DNA from: Caenispirillum bisanense
GTDB lineage: Bacteria > Pseudomonadota > Alphaproteobacteria > Rhodospirillales > Rhodospirillaceae
DNA: 64,000 nucleotides
Direction of reading: 5' to 3'
NCBI RefSeq assembly: GCF_039523075.1
Contig: NZ_BAAAEP010000021.1
Coordinates: 1-64,000 of the forward strand
The notes beneath the pieces are model-generated. The model did no database searches. It was not told the DNA's origin and saw nothing but the letters and a program-made list of their open reading frames with translations. The position numbers were made by a program, and so were the translations under genes. Below, one piece after another: positions 24,881-34,361 of the stretch; position 1 is the stretch's first letter; the number at the start of each line of letters is the position of its first letter.

Positions 24881-27502
24881 TTACAGGGAATGCTCCCACC
24901 AGCCGCGGCGAGGCGGCTGCGGCGGCTGTTCCGGTTCGGCGCTGGCGGCCGGCTCCGGCGCGGCCGGGGCGGCTTCCGGTTCCGGCTGCGGCGCGGCGGC
25001 CGGTTCCGGCTGCTCGGCCGGGGTGGCTTCCACCGGCTGTTCGGCTTCGGCGACGGCCTCGGCCAGTTCTGGCGTCACCGCCTCGTCCGCCGGGGCGGCG
25101 CGGGGGCGGCCGCTGGTGCGGGCGGTGCGGCCATCGGCGACGGGAACCGCATCAGCGGCCTCGGCAGTCTCGGTCGCGTCCGCGTCCGCCTTGGTGCGGC
25201 GGCGGCGCGGCTTGCGGGCCGGAGCTTCCTCGGCGGCCGGGGCGGCCTCGGCATCGTCCTCCACCGGCGCGACCAGGGCACCGCCCTCGTCCTCGTCGGC
25301 GACGGCCACTTCCGGCTCGACGGTCACGGCGGCGGCAGCAGCGACAGCCGGCTCGTCACCCTCGCCGGCGCCGCCCTTGCGGCGACGACGGCCGCGGCGG
25401 CGGGCGCGGCGGCGGCGGCGCTTTTCGGCGTCGGCCTCGCTCTCACCCTCGACGGCGTCCAGGTCGGCGCCCTCGTCAGCGCCCTCATCCGCGTCGCCTT
25501 CGCCTTCGCCCTCGGCTTCGGTGTCCTCGCCGTCGGCATCGTCGTCGCCGTCGCCCTCTTCGGCGAACTGCTCGTCGAGCGCCACCGCTTCGGCGTCGGC
25601 CTCACCCTGGGTCTCGGTCTCGCCGTTGCGCTTGCCGCGACGGCGGCGGCGGCGGCGGCGGCGCGTCTTGCCGTTGTCGCCGTCGTCCTCGCCACCCTCG
25701 GCGGCGGGCTGGGCGGCGGCGCGGGCCGGTTCGGCAGCGGCGGCGACGGGCGCTTCCGCCTCGGCTTCGGCGGCGTCCGGGCCGGTGTCTTCGGCCTCGG
25801 CGGCGTCCTCGTCCTCGTCGTCGTCCTCATCGTCCACCGGCGCGGCGTAGTCGACGGCCGGGCGGAATTCCTCCTTGCGGTCGCCCTTCACGCGCTCCAT
25901 GCGGTGGTCGGGCGGGATCAGGCTTTCGTCGCCCTGGATGTAGACCTTGATGCCGTAGCGGCGCTCGATGTCTTCCAGCGCCTGACGCTTGTAGTTGAGG
26001 ATGTAGAGCGCCACCGTCGGGTGGACCGTCACCGTCACCTCGGTGGAGCGCTGGCGCACGCCCTCTTCCTCGATGATGCGCAGGATGTGCACCGAGGTGG
26101 ACTCGGTGGAGCGGATCATGCCGGTGCCGCCGCAGTGCGGGCAGGCGGTGAAGCTGGTTTCCATCAGCGACGGGCGCAGGCGCTGGCGCGACAGTTCCAG
26201 CAGGCCGAAGGCGGAGATGCGGCCCATCTGGATGCGGGCGCGGTCGCTCTTCAGCGCTTCCTTCAGGCGCTTCTCGACGGAGGCGTTGTTGCGGCTCTCC
26301 TCCATGTCGATGAAGTCGATGACGATCAGGCCGGCCAGGTCGCGCAGGCGCAGCTGGCGGGCGATTTCCTCCGCCGCCTCCAGGTTGGTCTTGAGCGCCG
26401 TCTCCTCGATGTGGCGCTCCTTGGTGGCGCGGCCGGAGTTGACGTCGATGGCGACCAGCGCCTCGGTCTGGTTGATGACGATGTAGCCGCCGGAGCGCAG
26501 CTGCACCACCGGGCTGTGCATGGCATCCAGCTGGCTGTCCACCTGATAGCGGTGGAACAGCGGCATGATCGGGTCGCGGTAGCGCTGAACCTTCTTGGCG
26601 TGGCTCGGCGTCAGGGTCTTCATGAAGTCCTTGGCGAGGCGGTAGCCTTCCTCGCCCTCGACCAGCACCTCTTCCAGGTCGGCCGAGTAGACGTCGCGGA
26701 TGGCGCGGCGGATGAGGCTGGCTTCCTCGTGGATCAGCGCCGGCGCCCGGCTGGCGAGCGTGGTTTCGCGGATCTGGTTCCAGGTGCGGATCAGATAGTC
26801 GTAGTCGCGCTTGATCTCGGTCTTGTTGCGCTCCGCCCCGGCGGTGCGCAGGATGACCGCCATGCCGCCCGGAACGTCCAGGTCAGACATGATCGCCTTC
26901 AGGCGGCGGCGGTCGATGGCCGAGGTGATCTTGCGCGAGACGCCGCCGCCCCGGGCGGTGTTGGGCATCAGCACGCAGTAACGGCCGGCGAGCGAGATGT
27001 AGGTGGTCAGCGCCGCGCCCTTGTTGCCGCGCTCTTCCTTCACGACCTGCACCAGCATGATCTGCCGGCGCTTGATCACTTCCTGGATCTTGTAGTTGCG
27101 GATGGAGCGCTGGCGGGTGCGGGTCGCCGGCTCCTCTTCCGACTCGTCGCCGCCCAGGGTTTCCACGTCCTCGCCGTTGTCGGCGGCTTCCTGCTCGGCG
27201 GCTTCGCGGGCGGCTTCGGCCTGCTGCTCGGCGATCAGCGCCTGCCGGTCGGCGACGGGGATCTGGTAGTAGTCGGGGTGGATTTCGCTGAAGGCCAGGA
27301 ACCCATGCCGGCCGCCGCCGTAATCGACGAAGGCAGCCTGCAGCGACGGTTCAACCCTGACAATCTTCGCGAGGTAGATATTTCCCTTGTTCTGCTTCTT
27401 CGTGCTGGTTTCGACGTCGAAGCTTTCAAGGCGCGTTCCATTCACCACAACCACCCGGGTCTCTTCCGAGTGCGTGGCGTCGATGAGCATACGCTTGACC
27501 AT
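24881..27502 (-). CDS. rne: Ribonuclease E/G family endoribonuclease
   Basis: 873 residues from ATG 27502 (MVKRMLIDATHSEETRVVVV, the conserved alphaproteobacterial start). The catalytic half carries an S1 RNA-binding domain interrupted by an acidic insert (about 35-200), the 5'-sensor/RNase H region, DNase I-like metal site residues in VAIDVNSGRATKERH and IDFIDMEE, and the zinc link CPHCGGTG near 460. The C-terminal 300 residues are a non-catalytic scaffold alternating acidic and Arg-rich blocks (RRRRRRRRRGKRNG, RARRRGRRRRKGG), which fits RNA and degradosome-partner binding. The terminal PRRGWWEHSL is a likely short linear motif. It is preceded by a 640-bp non-coding region, in keeping with leader-based autoregulation known for rne in enterobacteria. 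Confidence 0.95.
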   Translation of the reverse strand: MVKRMLIDATHSEETRVVVVNGTRLESFDVETSTKKQNKGNIYLAKIVRVEPSLQAAFVDYGGGRHGFLAFSEIHPDYYQIPVADRQALIAEQQAEAAREAAEQEAADNGEDVETLGGDESEEEPATRTRQRSIRNYKIQEVIKRRQIMLVQVVKEERGNKGAALTTYISLAGRYCVLMPNTARGGGVSRKITSAIDRRRLKAIMSDLDVPGGMAVILRTAGAERNKTEIKRDYDYLIRTWNQIRETTLASRAPALIHEEASLIRRAIRDVYSADLEEVLVEGEEGYRLAKDFMKTLTPSHAKKVQRYRDPIMPLFHRYQVDSQLDAMHSPVVQLRSGGYIVINQTEALVAIDVNSGRATKERHIEETALKTNLEAAEEIARQLRLRDLAGLIVIDFIDMEESRNNASVEKRLKEALKSDRARIQMGRISAFGLLELSRQRLRPSLMETSFTACPHCGGTGMIRSTESTSVHILRIIEEEGVRQRSTEVTVTVHPTVALYILNYKRQALEDIERRYGIKVYIQGDESLIPPDHRMERVKGDRKEEFRPAVDYAAPVDDEDDDEDEDAAEAEDTGPDAAEAEAEAPVAAAAEPARAAAQPAAEGGEDDGDNGKTRRRRRRRRRGKRNGETETQGEADAEAVALDEQFAEEGDGDDDADGEDTEAEGEGEGDADEGADEGADLDAVEGESEADAEKRRRRRARRRGRRRRKGGAGEGDEPAVAAAAAVTVEPEVAVADEDEGGALVAPVEDDAEAAPAAEEAPARKPRRRRTKADADATETAEAADAVPVADGRTARTSGRPRAAPADEAVTPELAEAVAEAEQPVEATPAEQPEPAAAPQPEPEAAPAAPEPAASAEPEQPPQPPRRGWWEHSL

Positions 27503-28140
27503 TAACCGTGTGACTCCGCAGTCCTGCCCGGCGGCGAACACTGCGCCGTCCTGGACAGGGGATCAATCCGACGAGGCCGGCTGCGGGCACGGCGGCGGCG
27601 ACGGCGATGCGTGAAACGCCCGACATCGGCGCGCCCAACGGCGCGCCGGCCGCACGCGGCGCCACGGTGGGCGCGGCGGACACGGCCGGACGGTGCATCG
27701 ACATCGGAATGCCGCGGAACTGCATGAAGGCCTCGGACCCAAATTCGAACAGGCCGTCGGCGGCCGCCGGACGGGGAGCCCGGGCATTCCTCCTGCCGAA
27801 TGATGGATCGCCGATCCGAACGGCGCCGCACCGCGGCTGCCGGACCCGGGGCGACACCTCCGGGAAGCAGGGAACTCCGCCGACAGCGGAAATTCGCCTG
27901 TTCACCATAGCGGCGGCGGGCGCCCGGCACAACGGTTTGTTACCGCTCCACACGCGCAGAAACGCCGTGATATTCCCTTGCCGGGGCGAAGAATGCGCGG
28001 GGCGAGTCGGGTTTTCCTTGCACCGCGACTCGGTTTCAGTGATGATCCGCCATATCAAGGTCTGCGCTTAAGCAATTGTTAATTGGGCGCTTGACCTTGT
28101 CCACCAGCTGAACCCGTAGTTGACGGCCGCGAGGGGGATC
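27503..28140. other. 638-bp divergent intergenic region between rne and amiC
   Basis: No convincing gene: the frames seen lack SD sites and family-like sequence. A 9-bp stem CGGCGCGCC-CAAC-GGCGCGCCG (27627-27648) lies about 125 nt upstream of the rne start and could be part of a structured rne leader. The segment near amiC (28020-28100) is AT-richer and contains palindromes GCTTAAGC (28066-28073) and CAATT-GTT-AATTG (28073-28085), the likeliest place for the two promoters. TTGACC at 28091-28096 is a possible amiC -35. Confidence 0.55.
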
Positions 28141-29412
28141 ATGGCCGCCTGGCCCTTCCCGACAGTGACGCGACGCTTGGTTGTTCTCGGCGCTGCCGCC
28201 ACGGCGGCGCTGGGCGGCGTGCTGCGCCCGACCGAGGCGTGGGCGGCGGTGCGCGCCTCCGCCGTGCGCCTGGGCCGGCACGAGGAATTCACCCGCTTTG
28301 TGCTCGATGTGTCGCAGGCGGTGGACTTCAGCCTGTTCACCCTGACAGACCCCAACCGCGTGGTCATCGACCTGCCGGAAGTGGAATGGAGCTTCGGCGA
28401 GGAAAACCTGCCGCCGGCCAAGGGCGTCGTCTCGTCCCTGCGCTGGGGCCTGTTCCAGCCCGGCCAGTCGCGCGTGGTGCTGGATCTGGTGCGGCCGGCC
28501 AACGTCAAGCAGGCCTTCCTGCTGCCGCCCAACGGTCAGGTCGGCTGGCGCTTCGTCCTTGACCTGCAGGAAACCTCGCTCACCCAGTTCCTGGCCGCCG
28601 CCGGGCCGGAAAAGCGCATCGGCAGCCTGAAGTCGGCGCCCGAGCCGACGCCGCCCAAGGTGCAGGAAGCGTCGCTGCGCCCCGCCCCGCAGGCGCCGTC
28701 GAAAGAGGTGGAGCGGGCCCAGAAGGTCATCGTCATCGACCCCGGCCACGGCGGCGTCGACCCCGGGGCCATCGGTGCTTCCGGCGTCTATGAAAAGAAC
28801 ATCACCCTGGCGGCGGCCCGCGAGTTCCGCGACATCCTGCAGAAGTCGGGCAAGTTCAAGGTGGTGCTGACCCGCGACCGCGACATCTTCCTGCCGCTGC
28901 GCGACCGTTTCGAGGTGGCGCGCCGCCATCAGGCCGACCTGTTCATCTCGCTGCACGCCGACAGCATCAAGAACCCGAGCGTGCGCGGCCTGTCGGTCTA
29001 CACCCTGTCGGAAAAGGCGTCGGACTCCGAGGCGGCGGCGCTCGCCGACAAGGAAAACAAGGCCGACATCATCGCCGGCATCGACCTGTCGCACGAAAGT
29101 GTGGAGGTCACCAACATCCTCATCGACCTCGCCCAGCGCGAGACCATGAACCTGTCGTCGCGCATCGCCGAACACCTGATCGACGAGCTGAAGCGCGACG
29201 TCAAGCTGCTACCGCGCAGCCACCGCTTCGCCGGCTTTGCCGTGCTGAAGGCGCCGGACGTGCCCTCCATCCTGATCGAGATGGGCTACCTGTCCAACGC
29301 GGAGGAGGAGCGGCTGCTGCGCCAGGCGTCCTACCGCGCCAAGCTGGGCAAGGCGCTGGAGCGCACCCTGGACGGCTTCTTCAGCCGTACCCAGAAGGCC
29401 TATCGTCCATAA
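28141..29412 (+). CDS. amiC: N-acetylmuramoyl-L-alanine amidase
   Basis: A 423-residue periplasmic cell-division amidase that cleaves stem peptides from septal peptidoglycan. ATG 28141 follows GAGGGGGATC. The leader (TVTRRLVVLGAAATAALGG) has twin arginines and may use Tat, as AmiA and AmiC do in E. coli. An AMIN domain (about 40-150) precedes the Amidase_3 catalytic domain (190-415), with zinc ligands in VIDPGHGGVDPG, the Glu of YEKNITLAAA, the His of LFISLHADS and the catalytic Glu of ILIEMGYLSN. Gene order rne-amiC-mrcA-prfB is conserved in many alphaproteobacteria. Confidence 0.93.
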   Translation: MAAWPFPTVTRRLVVLGAAATAALGGVLRPTEAWAAVRASAVRLGRHEEFTRFVLDVSQAVDFSLFTLTDPNRVVIDLPEVEWSFGEENLPPAKGVVSSLRWGLFQPGQSRVVLDLVRPANVKQAFLLPPNGQVGWRFVLDLQETSLTQFLAAAGPEKRIGSLKSAPEPTPPKVQEASLRPAPQAPSKEVERAQKVIVIDPGHGGVDPGAIGASGVYEKNITLAAAREFRDILQKSGKFKVVLTRDRDIFLPLRDRFEVARRHQADLFISLHADSIKNPSVRGLSVYTLSEKASDSEAAALADKENKADIIAGIDLSHESVEVTNILIDLAQRETMNLSSRIAEHLIDELKRDVKLLPRSHRFAGFAVLKAPDVPSILIEMGYLSNAEEERLLRQASYRAKLGKALERTLDGFFSRTQKAYRP

Positions 29413-29528
29413 GGGGCGGCCGTCTGCCTCTGCGGCCTTAATGTTGCCTCCGTGTCGTGCTATATGGCGGCGCCACACGTTGATGACGGCAGGGCCCGAC
29501 AGCCGGGCGATCACGGATACCCGACAGG

Positions 29529-32213
29529 ATGACGGACGAGAACAGGAAGCCGGAACTGCGCGCCGTGCGCGATCCGCACGACATGCCCCGCCCCCGCAAG
29601 GAGCCCAAGGGCGACGGCCGGGGCAACGGCAAGGGGGGCGGCGGAAGCAAGGGCCAGCCGCCGAAGAAGCGCAGGCGCTCGCTGGTCGGGCGGCTGATGC
29701 TGGGGCTGCTGAGCCTTGCGTTCCTGGGCGCCATCGCGGCGGCGGCGGGCATTGCCGGCGGCCTTTACTACTACGGCCGCGATCTGCCCGACCACAAGCA
29801 GCTGGCCAATTACGAGCCCGCCATCTCCACCCGCATCTATGCCGGCGACGGCCGCCTGATCACCGAATACGCCATCCAGAAGCGCGTCTTCGTGCCGGTG
29901 GAGGCCATCCCGCAGCAGCTGGCCGATGCCTTCATCTCGGCCGAGGACCAGAACTTCTACCGCCACCCCGGCCTCGACTTCCAGGGCCTGCTGCGCGCCA
30001 CCCTGTCCAACGTCCGCAACATCGGCAGCGGCCGCCGGCCGGAAGGCGCCTCCACCATCACCCAGCAGGTGGCGAAGAACTTCCTGCTGACCAACGAAGT
30101 CTCCATCGAGCGCAAGATCAAGGAAGCGATCCTGTCGTTCCGCATCGAGCGGGCCTTCACCAAGGATCATATCCTTGAGCTGTACCTGAACGAGATCTAC
30201 CTCGGCGGCGGTTCCTACGGCGTGGCCGCGGCGGCCATGAACTACTTCAACAAGTCGCTCGACCAGCTGTCCATCGGCGAGATGGCCTTCCTGGCGGCGC
30301 TGCCCAAGGCGCCCAACAACTACAACCCCTATCGCCGACCGGACGCCGCCAAGGGCCGCCGCGACTGGGTGGTCGGGCGCATGCTGGAAGACGGCCGCAT
30401 CACCCGCGAGGAAGCCGAACAGGCCTGGGCCGAGCCGCTGGTGGTGCGCCCGCCGGAAGCCACCCAGATCGTCGCCGACGGCGCCTATTTCGCCGAGGAC
30501 GTGCGCCGCGAGCTGCAGCAGCGTTATGGCGACAACATGCTGTACAAGGGCGGCCTGGCCGTCCGCACCTCGCTGGAACCGCGCCTGCAGGCCATTGCCA
30601 CCCGCGTCATGCGCGACGGGCTGATGGACTACGACCGCCGCCATGGCTGGCGCGGCCCGGTGGCCCACATCGACGGCGCCGACGACTGGGCGCGCAAGCT
30701 GGGCGACATCGCCCGCCCCGCCGGCTCGCTGCCGGAATGGGATCTGGCGGTGGTGCTGGAGGTGCAGCCGCAACGGGCCCGCATCGGCCTGCGCGGCCGG
30801 GCCGGCTACATCGCCTTCGACGATACCAAATGGGCCCGCCAGTGGCTGCAGCACCAGCGCCTGGGCGCGGCGCCCAAGTCCATGGCCGACGTGGTGAAGG
30901 TGGGCGACGTGGTGCTGGTGCAGGAGGCGCCGGCCAAGGACGGCGTCCAGCCCGCCGCCGCCGCCCCGGCCGGAGAGCCCGGCCGCTTCCTGCTGCGTCA
31001 GGTGCCGGCGGTGAACGGCGCTCTGGTCGCCATGGACCCGCACACCGGCCGCGTGCTGGCCATGGTCGGCGGCTTTTCGCTGGAGGCGTCGGAGTTCAAC
31101 CGCGCCACCCAGGCGTGGCGCCAGACCGGCTCCGCCTTCAAGCCCTTCGTCTATCTGACGGCGCTGGAGAACGGCTATACGCCGTCGTCCATCATCCTGG
31201 ATGCGCCGGTGGAGTTCGACCAGGGCCCCGGCCTGCCCAAGTGGCGGCCGAAGAACTACTCGGGCGAGTTCTACGGCCCGTCCACCCTGCGCACCGGCAT
31301 CGAGAAGTCGCGCAACCTGATGACCGTGCGCCTCGCCCATGCCGTCGGTATGGACAAGGTGGCCGACGTGGCGCGGCGGTTCGGCATCTATGACTCCATG
31401 CCGCCGCTGCTGTCCTATTCCCTCGGCGCCGGCGAGACCACGGTGATGCGCCTGACCACCGCCTACGCCCAGGTGGTCAACGGCGGCAAGAAGATCACGC
31501 CGACCCTCATCGACCGCATCCAGGACCGCAACGGCCAGACCATCTTCCGCCACGACAACCGGGACTGCCCGGAGTGCCGCGACGTGTTCTGGAGCGAGCA
31601 GGCGGTGCCGGCGGTGAAGGATGCCCGCGAGCAGGTGACCGACCCCATCACCGCCTACCAGATGACGTCCATCCTGGAAGGCGCGGTGCTGCGCGGTACC
31701 GGCCGCCGAGTGGCGGAACTGGGCATTCCGCTGGCCGGCAAGACCGGCACCTCCAACGATGCCTTCGACACCTGGTTCATGGGTTTCTCGCCCGACATGG
31801 TGGTGGGCGTATTCGTCGGCTTCGACGAGCCCAAGACCCTGGGGCCGAAGGAAACCGGCTCCAGCGTCGCGGCGCCCATCTTCAAGGACTTCATGGCCGC
31901 CGCCCTGGACGGCAAGGCGACGCCCTTCCGCATCCCGTCGGGCGTGCAGCTGATGCGCGTCGACCACGAGACGGGGCAGCCGGCCATGCCGGGCTCGCGC
32001 AACCTGATCCTGGAGGCCTTCAAGCCCGGCCAGTCGCCGTTCGACAGCCGCAACGTCGGCGAACCGTCCTACGCCGTCGGGCCGCAGGGCTTCACCGGCG
32101 ACGGCTTCGGCGCCGGCGAGGGCGACGGCTGGGGCGGCGACGGCTTCGGCGGCTTCGGCGGCGGTGGCGGCGGCGGCCCGGTGGAGGCGCCCTCGGCCGG
32201 CGGCCTGTACTGA
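29529..32213 (+). CDS. mrcA: Penicillin-binding protein 1A, bifunctional transglycosylase/transpeptidase
   Basis: An 894-residue class A PBP. A Lys/Gly-rich cytoplasmic tail (1-50) leads to one TM helix (about 55-78). The GT51 domain has the catalytic E139 in SAEDQNFYRHPGLD and the GASTITQQVAKN and RKIKEAILS motifs. After an OB-like insert (about 330-490) comes the transpeptidase with S535-A-F-K538, SxN in EKSRNLM and K738-T-G in LAGKTGTSN. The C-terminal 40 residues are Gly/Phe-rich. The gene is 116 bp downstream of amiC and ends in a strong intrinsic terminator, so it is separate from prfB. Confidence 0.95.
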   Translation: MTDENRKPELRAVRDPHDMPRPRKEPKGDGRGNGKGGGGSKGQPPKKRRRSLVGRLMLGLLSLAFLGAIAAAAGIAGGLYYYGRDLPDHKQLANYEPAISTRIYAGDGRLITEYAIQKRVFVPVEAIPQQLADAFISAEDQNFYRHPGLDFQGLLRATLSNVRNIGSGRRPEGASTITQQVAKNFLLTNEVSIERKIKEAILSFRIERAFTKDHILELYLNEIYLGGGSYGVAAAAMNYFNKSLDQLSIGEMAFLAALPKAPNNYNPYRRPDAAKGRRDWVVGRMLEDGRITREEAEQAWAEPLVVRPPEATQIVADGAYFAEDVRRELQQRYGDNMLYKGGLAVRTSLEPRLQAIATRVMRDGLMDYDRRHGWRGPVAHIDGADDWARKLGDIARPAGSLPEWDLAVVLEVQPQRARIGLRGRAGYIAFDDTKWARQWLQHQRLGAAPKSMADVVKVGDVVLVQEAPAKDGVQPAAAAPAGEPGRFLLRQVPAVNGALVAMDPHTGRVLAMVGGFSLEASEFNRATQAWRQTGSAFKPFVYLTALENGYTPSSIILDAPVEFDQGPGLPKWRPKNYSGEFYGPSTLRTGIEKSRNLMTVRLAHAVGMDKVADVARRFGIYDSMPPLLSYSLGAGETTVMRLTTAYAQVVNGGKKITPTLIDRIQDRNGQTIFRHDNRDCPECRDVFWSEQAVPAVKDAREQVTDPITAYQMTSILEGAVLRGTGRRVAELGIPLAGKTGTSNDAFDTWFMGFSPDMVVGVFVGFDEPKTLGPKETGSSVAAPIFKDFMAAALDGKATPFRIPSGVQLMRVDHETGQPAMPGSRNLILEAFKPGQSPFDSRNVGEPSYAVGPQGFTGDGFGAGEGDGWGGDGFGGFGGGGGGGPVEAPSAGGLY

Positions 32214-32231
32214 TCTCCCTCCGGCCCGATA

Positions 32232-32270
32232 CGGGCGCCGCCGCACCCCGGCGGCGCCCGTTGTCCTTTA
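32232..32270 (+). terminator. Intrinsic terminator of mrcA
   Basis: A 12-bp perfect stem CGGGCGCCGCCG/CGGCGGCGCCCG (32232-32260), 5-nt loop, followed by TTGTCCTTTA. It lies 18 bp after the stop. Confidence 0.82.
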
Positions 32271-32334
32271 AAGGGTTGAGCCGGCCGGTGGTTTTCCGTA
32301 AGTAAGACCCTCACGCCTGCATGAGAGGACGAAC

Positions 32335-33466
32335 ATGAAGGCCGAAACCGAAACCATGGTCTCCGAGATCAAGCAGTCGATGGCACTGCTGAGGAGGCAT
32401 CTTTGACTACGATCAGGCTGTAAGACGGCTCGACGAGCTGAACGCGATCGTAGAAGACCCCAACCTGTGGAACGACGCCGCCCGCGCCCAGAAACTGATG
32501 CGCGAGCGCACCCAGCTGGCCGCCAACCTCGACCGCTACCACGCCATCCAGAAGGACCTGGACGATGCGCTGACGCTCATCGAACTGGGCGAGATGGAGG
32601 ATGACGAGGATACCGTCACCGAGGGCGAGCAGGGCCTGCGGGCGCTGAAGGATCAGGTCGCCAAGGCGGAGCTGGAAAGCCTGCTGTCGGGCGAGGCCGA
32701 CTCCAACGACTGCTACCTGCAGGTCAACGCCGGCGCCGGCGGCACCGAGGCGCAGGACTGGGCGCAGATCCTGCTGCGCATGTACACCCGCTGGGCCGAA
32801 CAGCACGGCTACAAGGTGGAGTATGTTGAAGAGAGCGACGGCGAAGAGGCAGGCATCAAGTCGGCCACCGTCAAGGTCTCGGGCCACAACGCCTTCGGCT
32901 GGCTGAAGACGGAAAGCGGCGTGCACCGGCTGGTGCGCATCTCGCCCTACGACAGCGCCGCGCGGCGGCACACCAGCTTCTCGTCGGTGTGGGTCTATCC
33001 GGTGGTGGACGACACCATCGAGATCGAGATCCTCGACAAGGACCTGAAGGTGGACACCTACCGCGCCTCCGGCGCCGGTGGCCAGCACGTCAACCGGACC
33101 GAGTCGGCGGTGCGCATCACCCACATGCCCAGCGGCATCGTGGTGGCCTGCCAGTCGGAACGGTCGCAGCACCAGAACCGCGATCACGCGATGAAGATGC
33201 TGCGCGCCCGCCTGTACGAAGCGGAACTGCGCCGCCGGGAAGAGGCGGCCCAGGCGACCGAGGACGCCAAGTCCGACATCGGCTGGGGCCACCAGATCCG
33301 GTCCTACGTGCTGCAGCCCTACCAGATGGTCAAGGACCTGCGCACGGGCGTGGAAACCTCCGACACCCAGGGGGTGCTGGACGGTGACCTCGACCAGTTC
33401 ATGCAGGCGTCGCTGGCGTCCAAGCTGACGGGCACCGAGAAGCGCGGCGAGACGGCGGCGGGCTGA
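32335..33466 (+). CDS. prfB: Peptide chain release factor 2, expressed by programmed +1 frameshift
   Basis: RF2 releases peptides at UGA and UAA. Translation from ATG 32335 (AGAGGA upstream) runs 23 codons to CTT and then an in-frame TGA (32404-32406). Skipping one base continues as DYDQAVRRLDELNAIV in the +1 frame to 33466, giving 376 residues. The shift site is AGGAGG-CAT-CTT-TGA-C, nearly identical to that of E. coli. GGQ lies at 248-250 (ASGAGGQHVNRTES). The codon-reading tripeptide is SPY (203-205) rather than the E. coli SPF. Regulation is the classic feedback loop: low RF2 lets ribosomes pause at UGA and shift. A start at 32498 would give an N-terminally clipped protein and is wrong. 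Confidence 0.96.
32392..32407 (+). promoter_or_regulatory. prfB programmed +1 frameshift site
   Basis: Internal Shine-Dalgarno AGGAGG (32392-32397), 3-nt spacer, slippery CTT (32401-32403), TGA stop (32404-32406) with C as fourth base, a poor termination context. Every element of the canonical autoregulatory site is present. Confidence 0.96.
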
Positions 33467-33504
33467 GGCCCGCCGCTTCTCTTTCACGGACGGCGGGGCG
33501 CGGC

Positions 33505-34350
33505 GTGACCATCCTGCTCAACACCATCCTGTGGGCCGTGGTGGCGGTTCTGGCCATGTATGCCGCCGCGGTGGCTTACATGTACCTGCGCCAGCGGGCG
33601 CTGCTCTACGCCCCGACGCTGGAGCGGCCGCTGGCCGCATCGTGTGCCGTCGACGGGCTGCAGGAGGTGACGCTGCGCACCGACGACGGCCTCGACCTCA
33701 ACGGCTGGTGGCTGCCGCCGCAGCCGGGGCGGCCGGTGGTGCTCTACTGCCACGGCAATGCCGGCTGCCTGAGCGACTGCGCCTTCAAGCTGGCGGCGTG
33801 GCAGGCGGCGGGCATGGGGGCGCTGCTGTTCGACTATCGCGGCTACGGCGGCAATCCCGGCCGCCCGACGGAGCAGGGCCTCTATGCAGACGCCCGCGCC
33901 GCCCGCCGCTTCCTGCTCGACCAGGGCATCGGCGACGACCGGCTGGTGATCCACGGCGAGAGCCTGGGGTCGGGGGTGGCGGCGCAGCTGGCGCTGGAGC
34001 ACGCGCCGGCGGCGCTGGTGCTGGAGGCGGCCTTCGTCTCCATCCCGGCGGTCGGCAAGCGGCAGTATCCCTGGCTGCCGGTCCATCGCCTGACCAAGGA
34101 CCGCTTCGAGACCCTGGCGAAGATCGGCCGCATCCGCTGCCCGGTGTTCCTGCTGCATGGCGAGGAGGATGATCTGGTGCCGGTGGAAATGGCGCAGGCC
34201 CTGTACGCCCGCGCCAACGAGCCGAAGCGCCTGCACGTCTTCCCCGGCGCCCTGCACGCCAACCTGTACGACTACGGCGCCGGCGACCGCATCACCGCCT
34301 GGATCGACGAGGTGATGCCCGCCGCCCGCTCCCGCGCCGCCGGCGGCTGA
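33505..34350 (+). CDS. Membrane-anchored alpha/beta hydrolase (Bem46/ABHD13-like)
   Basis: 281 residues from a GTG start. An N-terminal hydrophobic helix (ILLNTILWAVVAVLAMYAAAVAYMY..., about 3-25) anchors a serine hydrolase domain with oxyanion motif YCHGNAG, nucleophile elbow GESLGSG, acid in HGEEDDLVP and late His in GALHANLYDY. The DYRGYGGNPGRPTEQG segment is typical of the Bem46/ABHD13 family, whose bacterial substrates are unknown. It follows prfB by 38 bp. Confidence 0.86.
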   Translation: MTILLNTILWAVVAVLAMYAAAVAYMYLRQRALLYAPTLERPLAASCAVDGLQEVTLRTDDGLDLNGWWLPPQPGRPVVLYCHGNAGCLSDCAFKLAAWQAAGMGALLFDYRGYGGNPGRPTEQGLYADARAARRFLLDQGIGDDRLVIHGESLGSGVAAQLALEHAPAALVLEAAFVSIPAVGKRQYPWLPVHRLTKDRFETLAKIGRIRCPVFLLHGEEDDLVPVEMAQALYARANEPKRLHVFPGALHANLYDYGAGDRITAWIDEVMPAARSRAAGG

Positions 34351-34361
34351 GGCCGCAGGGT

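Noticed and set aside
27607..28071. A 154-codon ORF between rne and amiC
   Set aside because: No ribosome site, no recognisable domain, unusual composition; treated as part of the rne/amiC intergenic region.
32335..32406. Frameshifted prfB as a pseudogene or sequencing error
   Set aside because: The complete SD-CTT-TGA-C programmed frameshift site explains the interruption.
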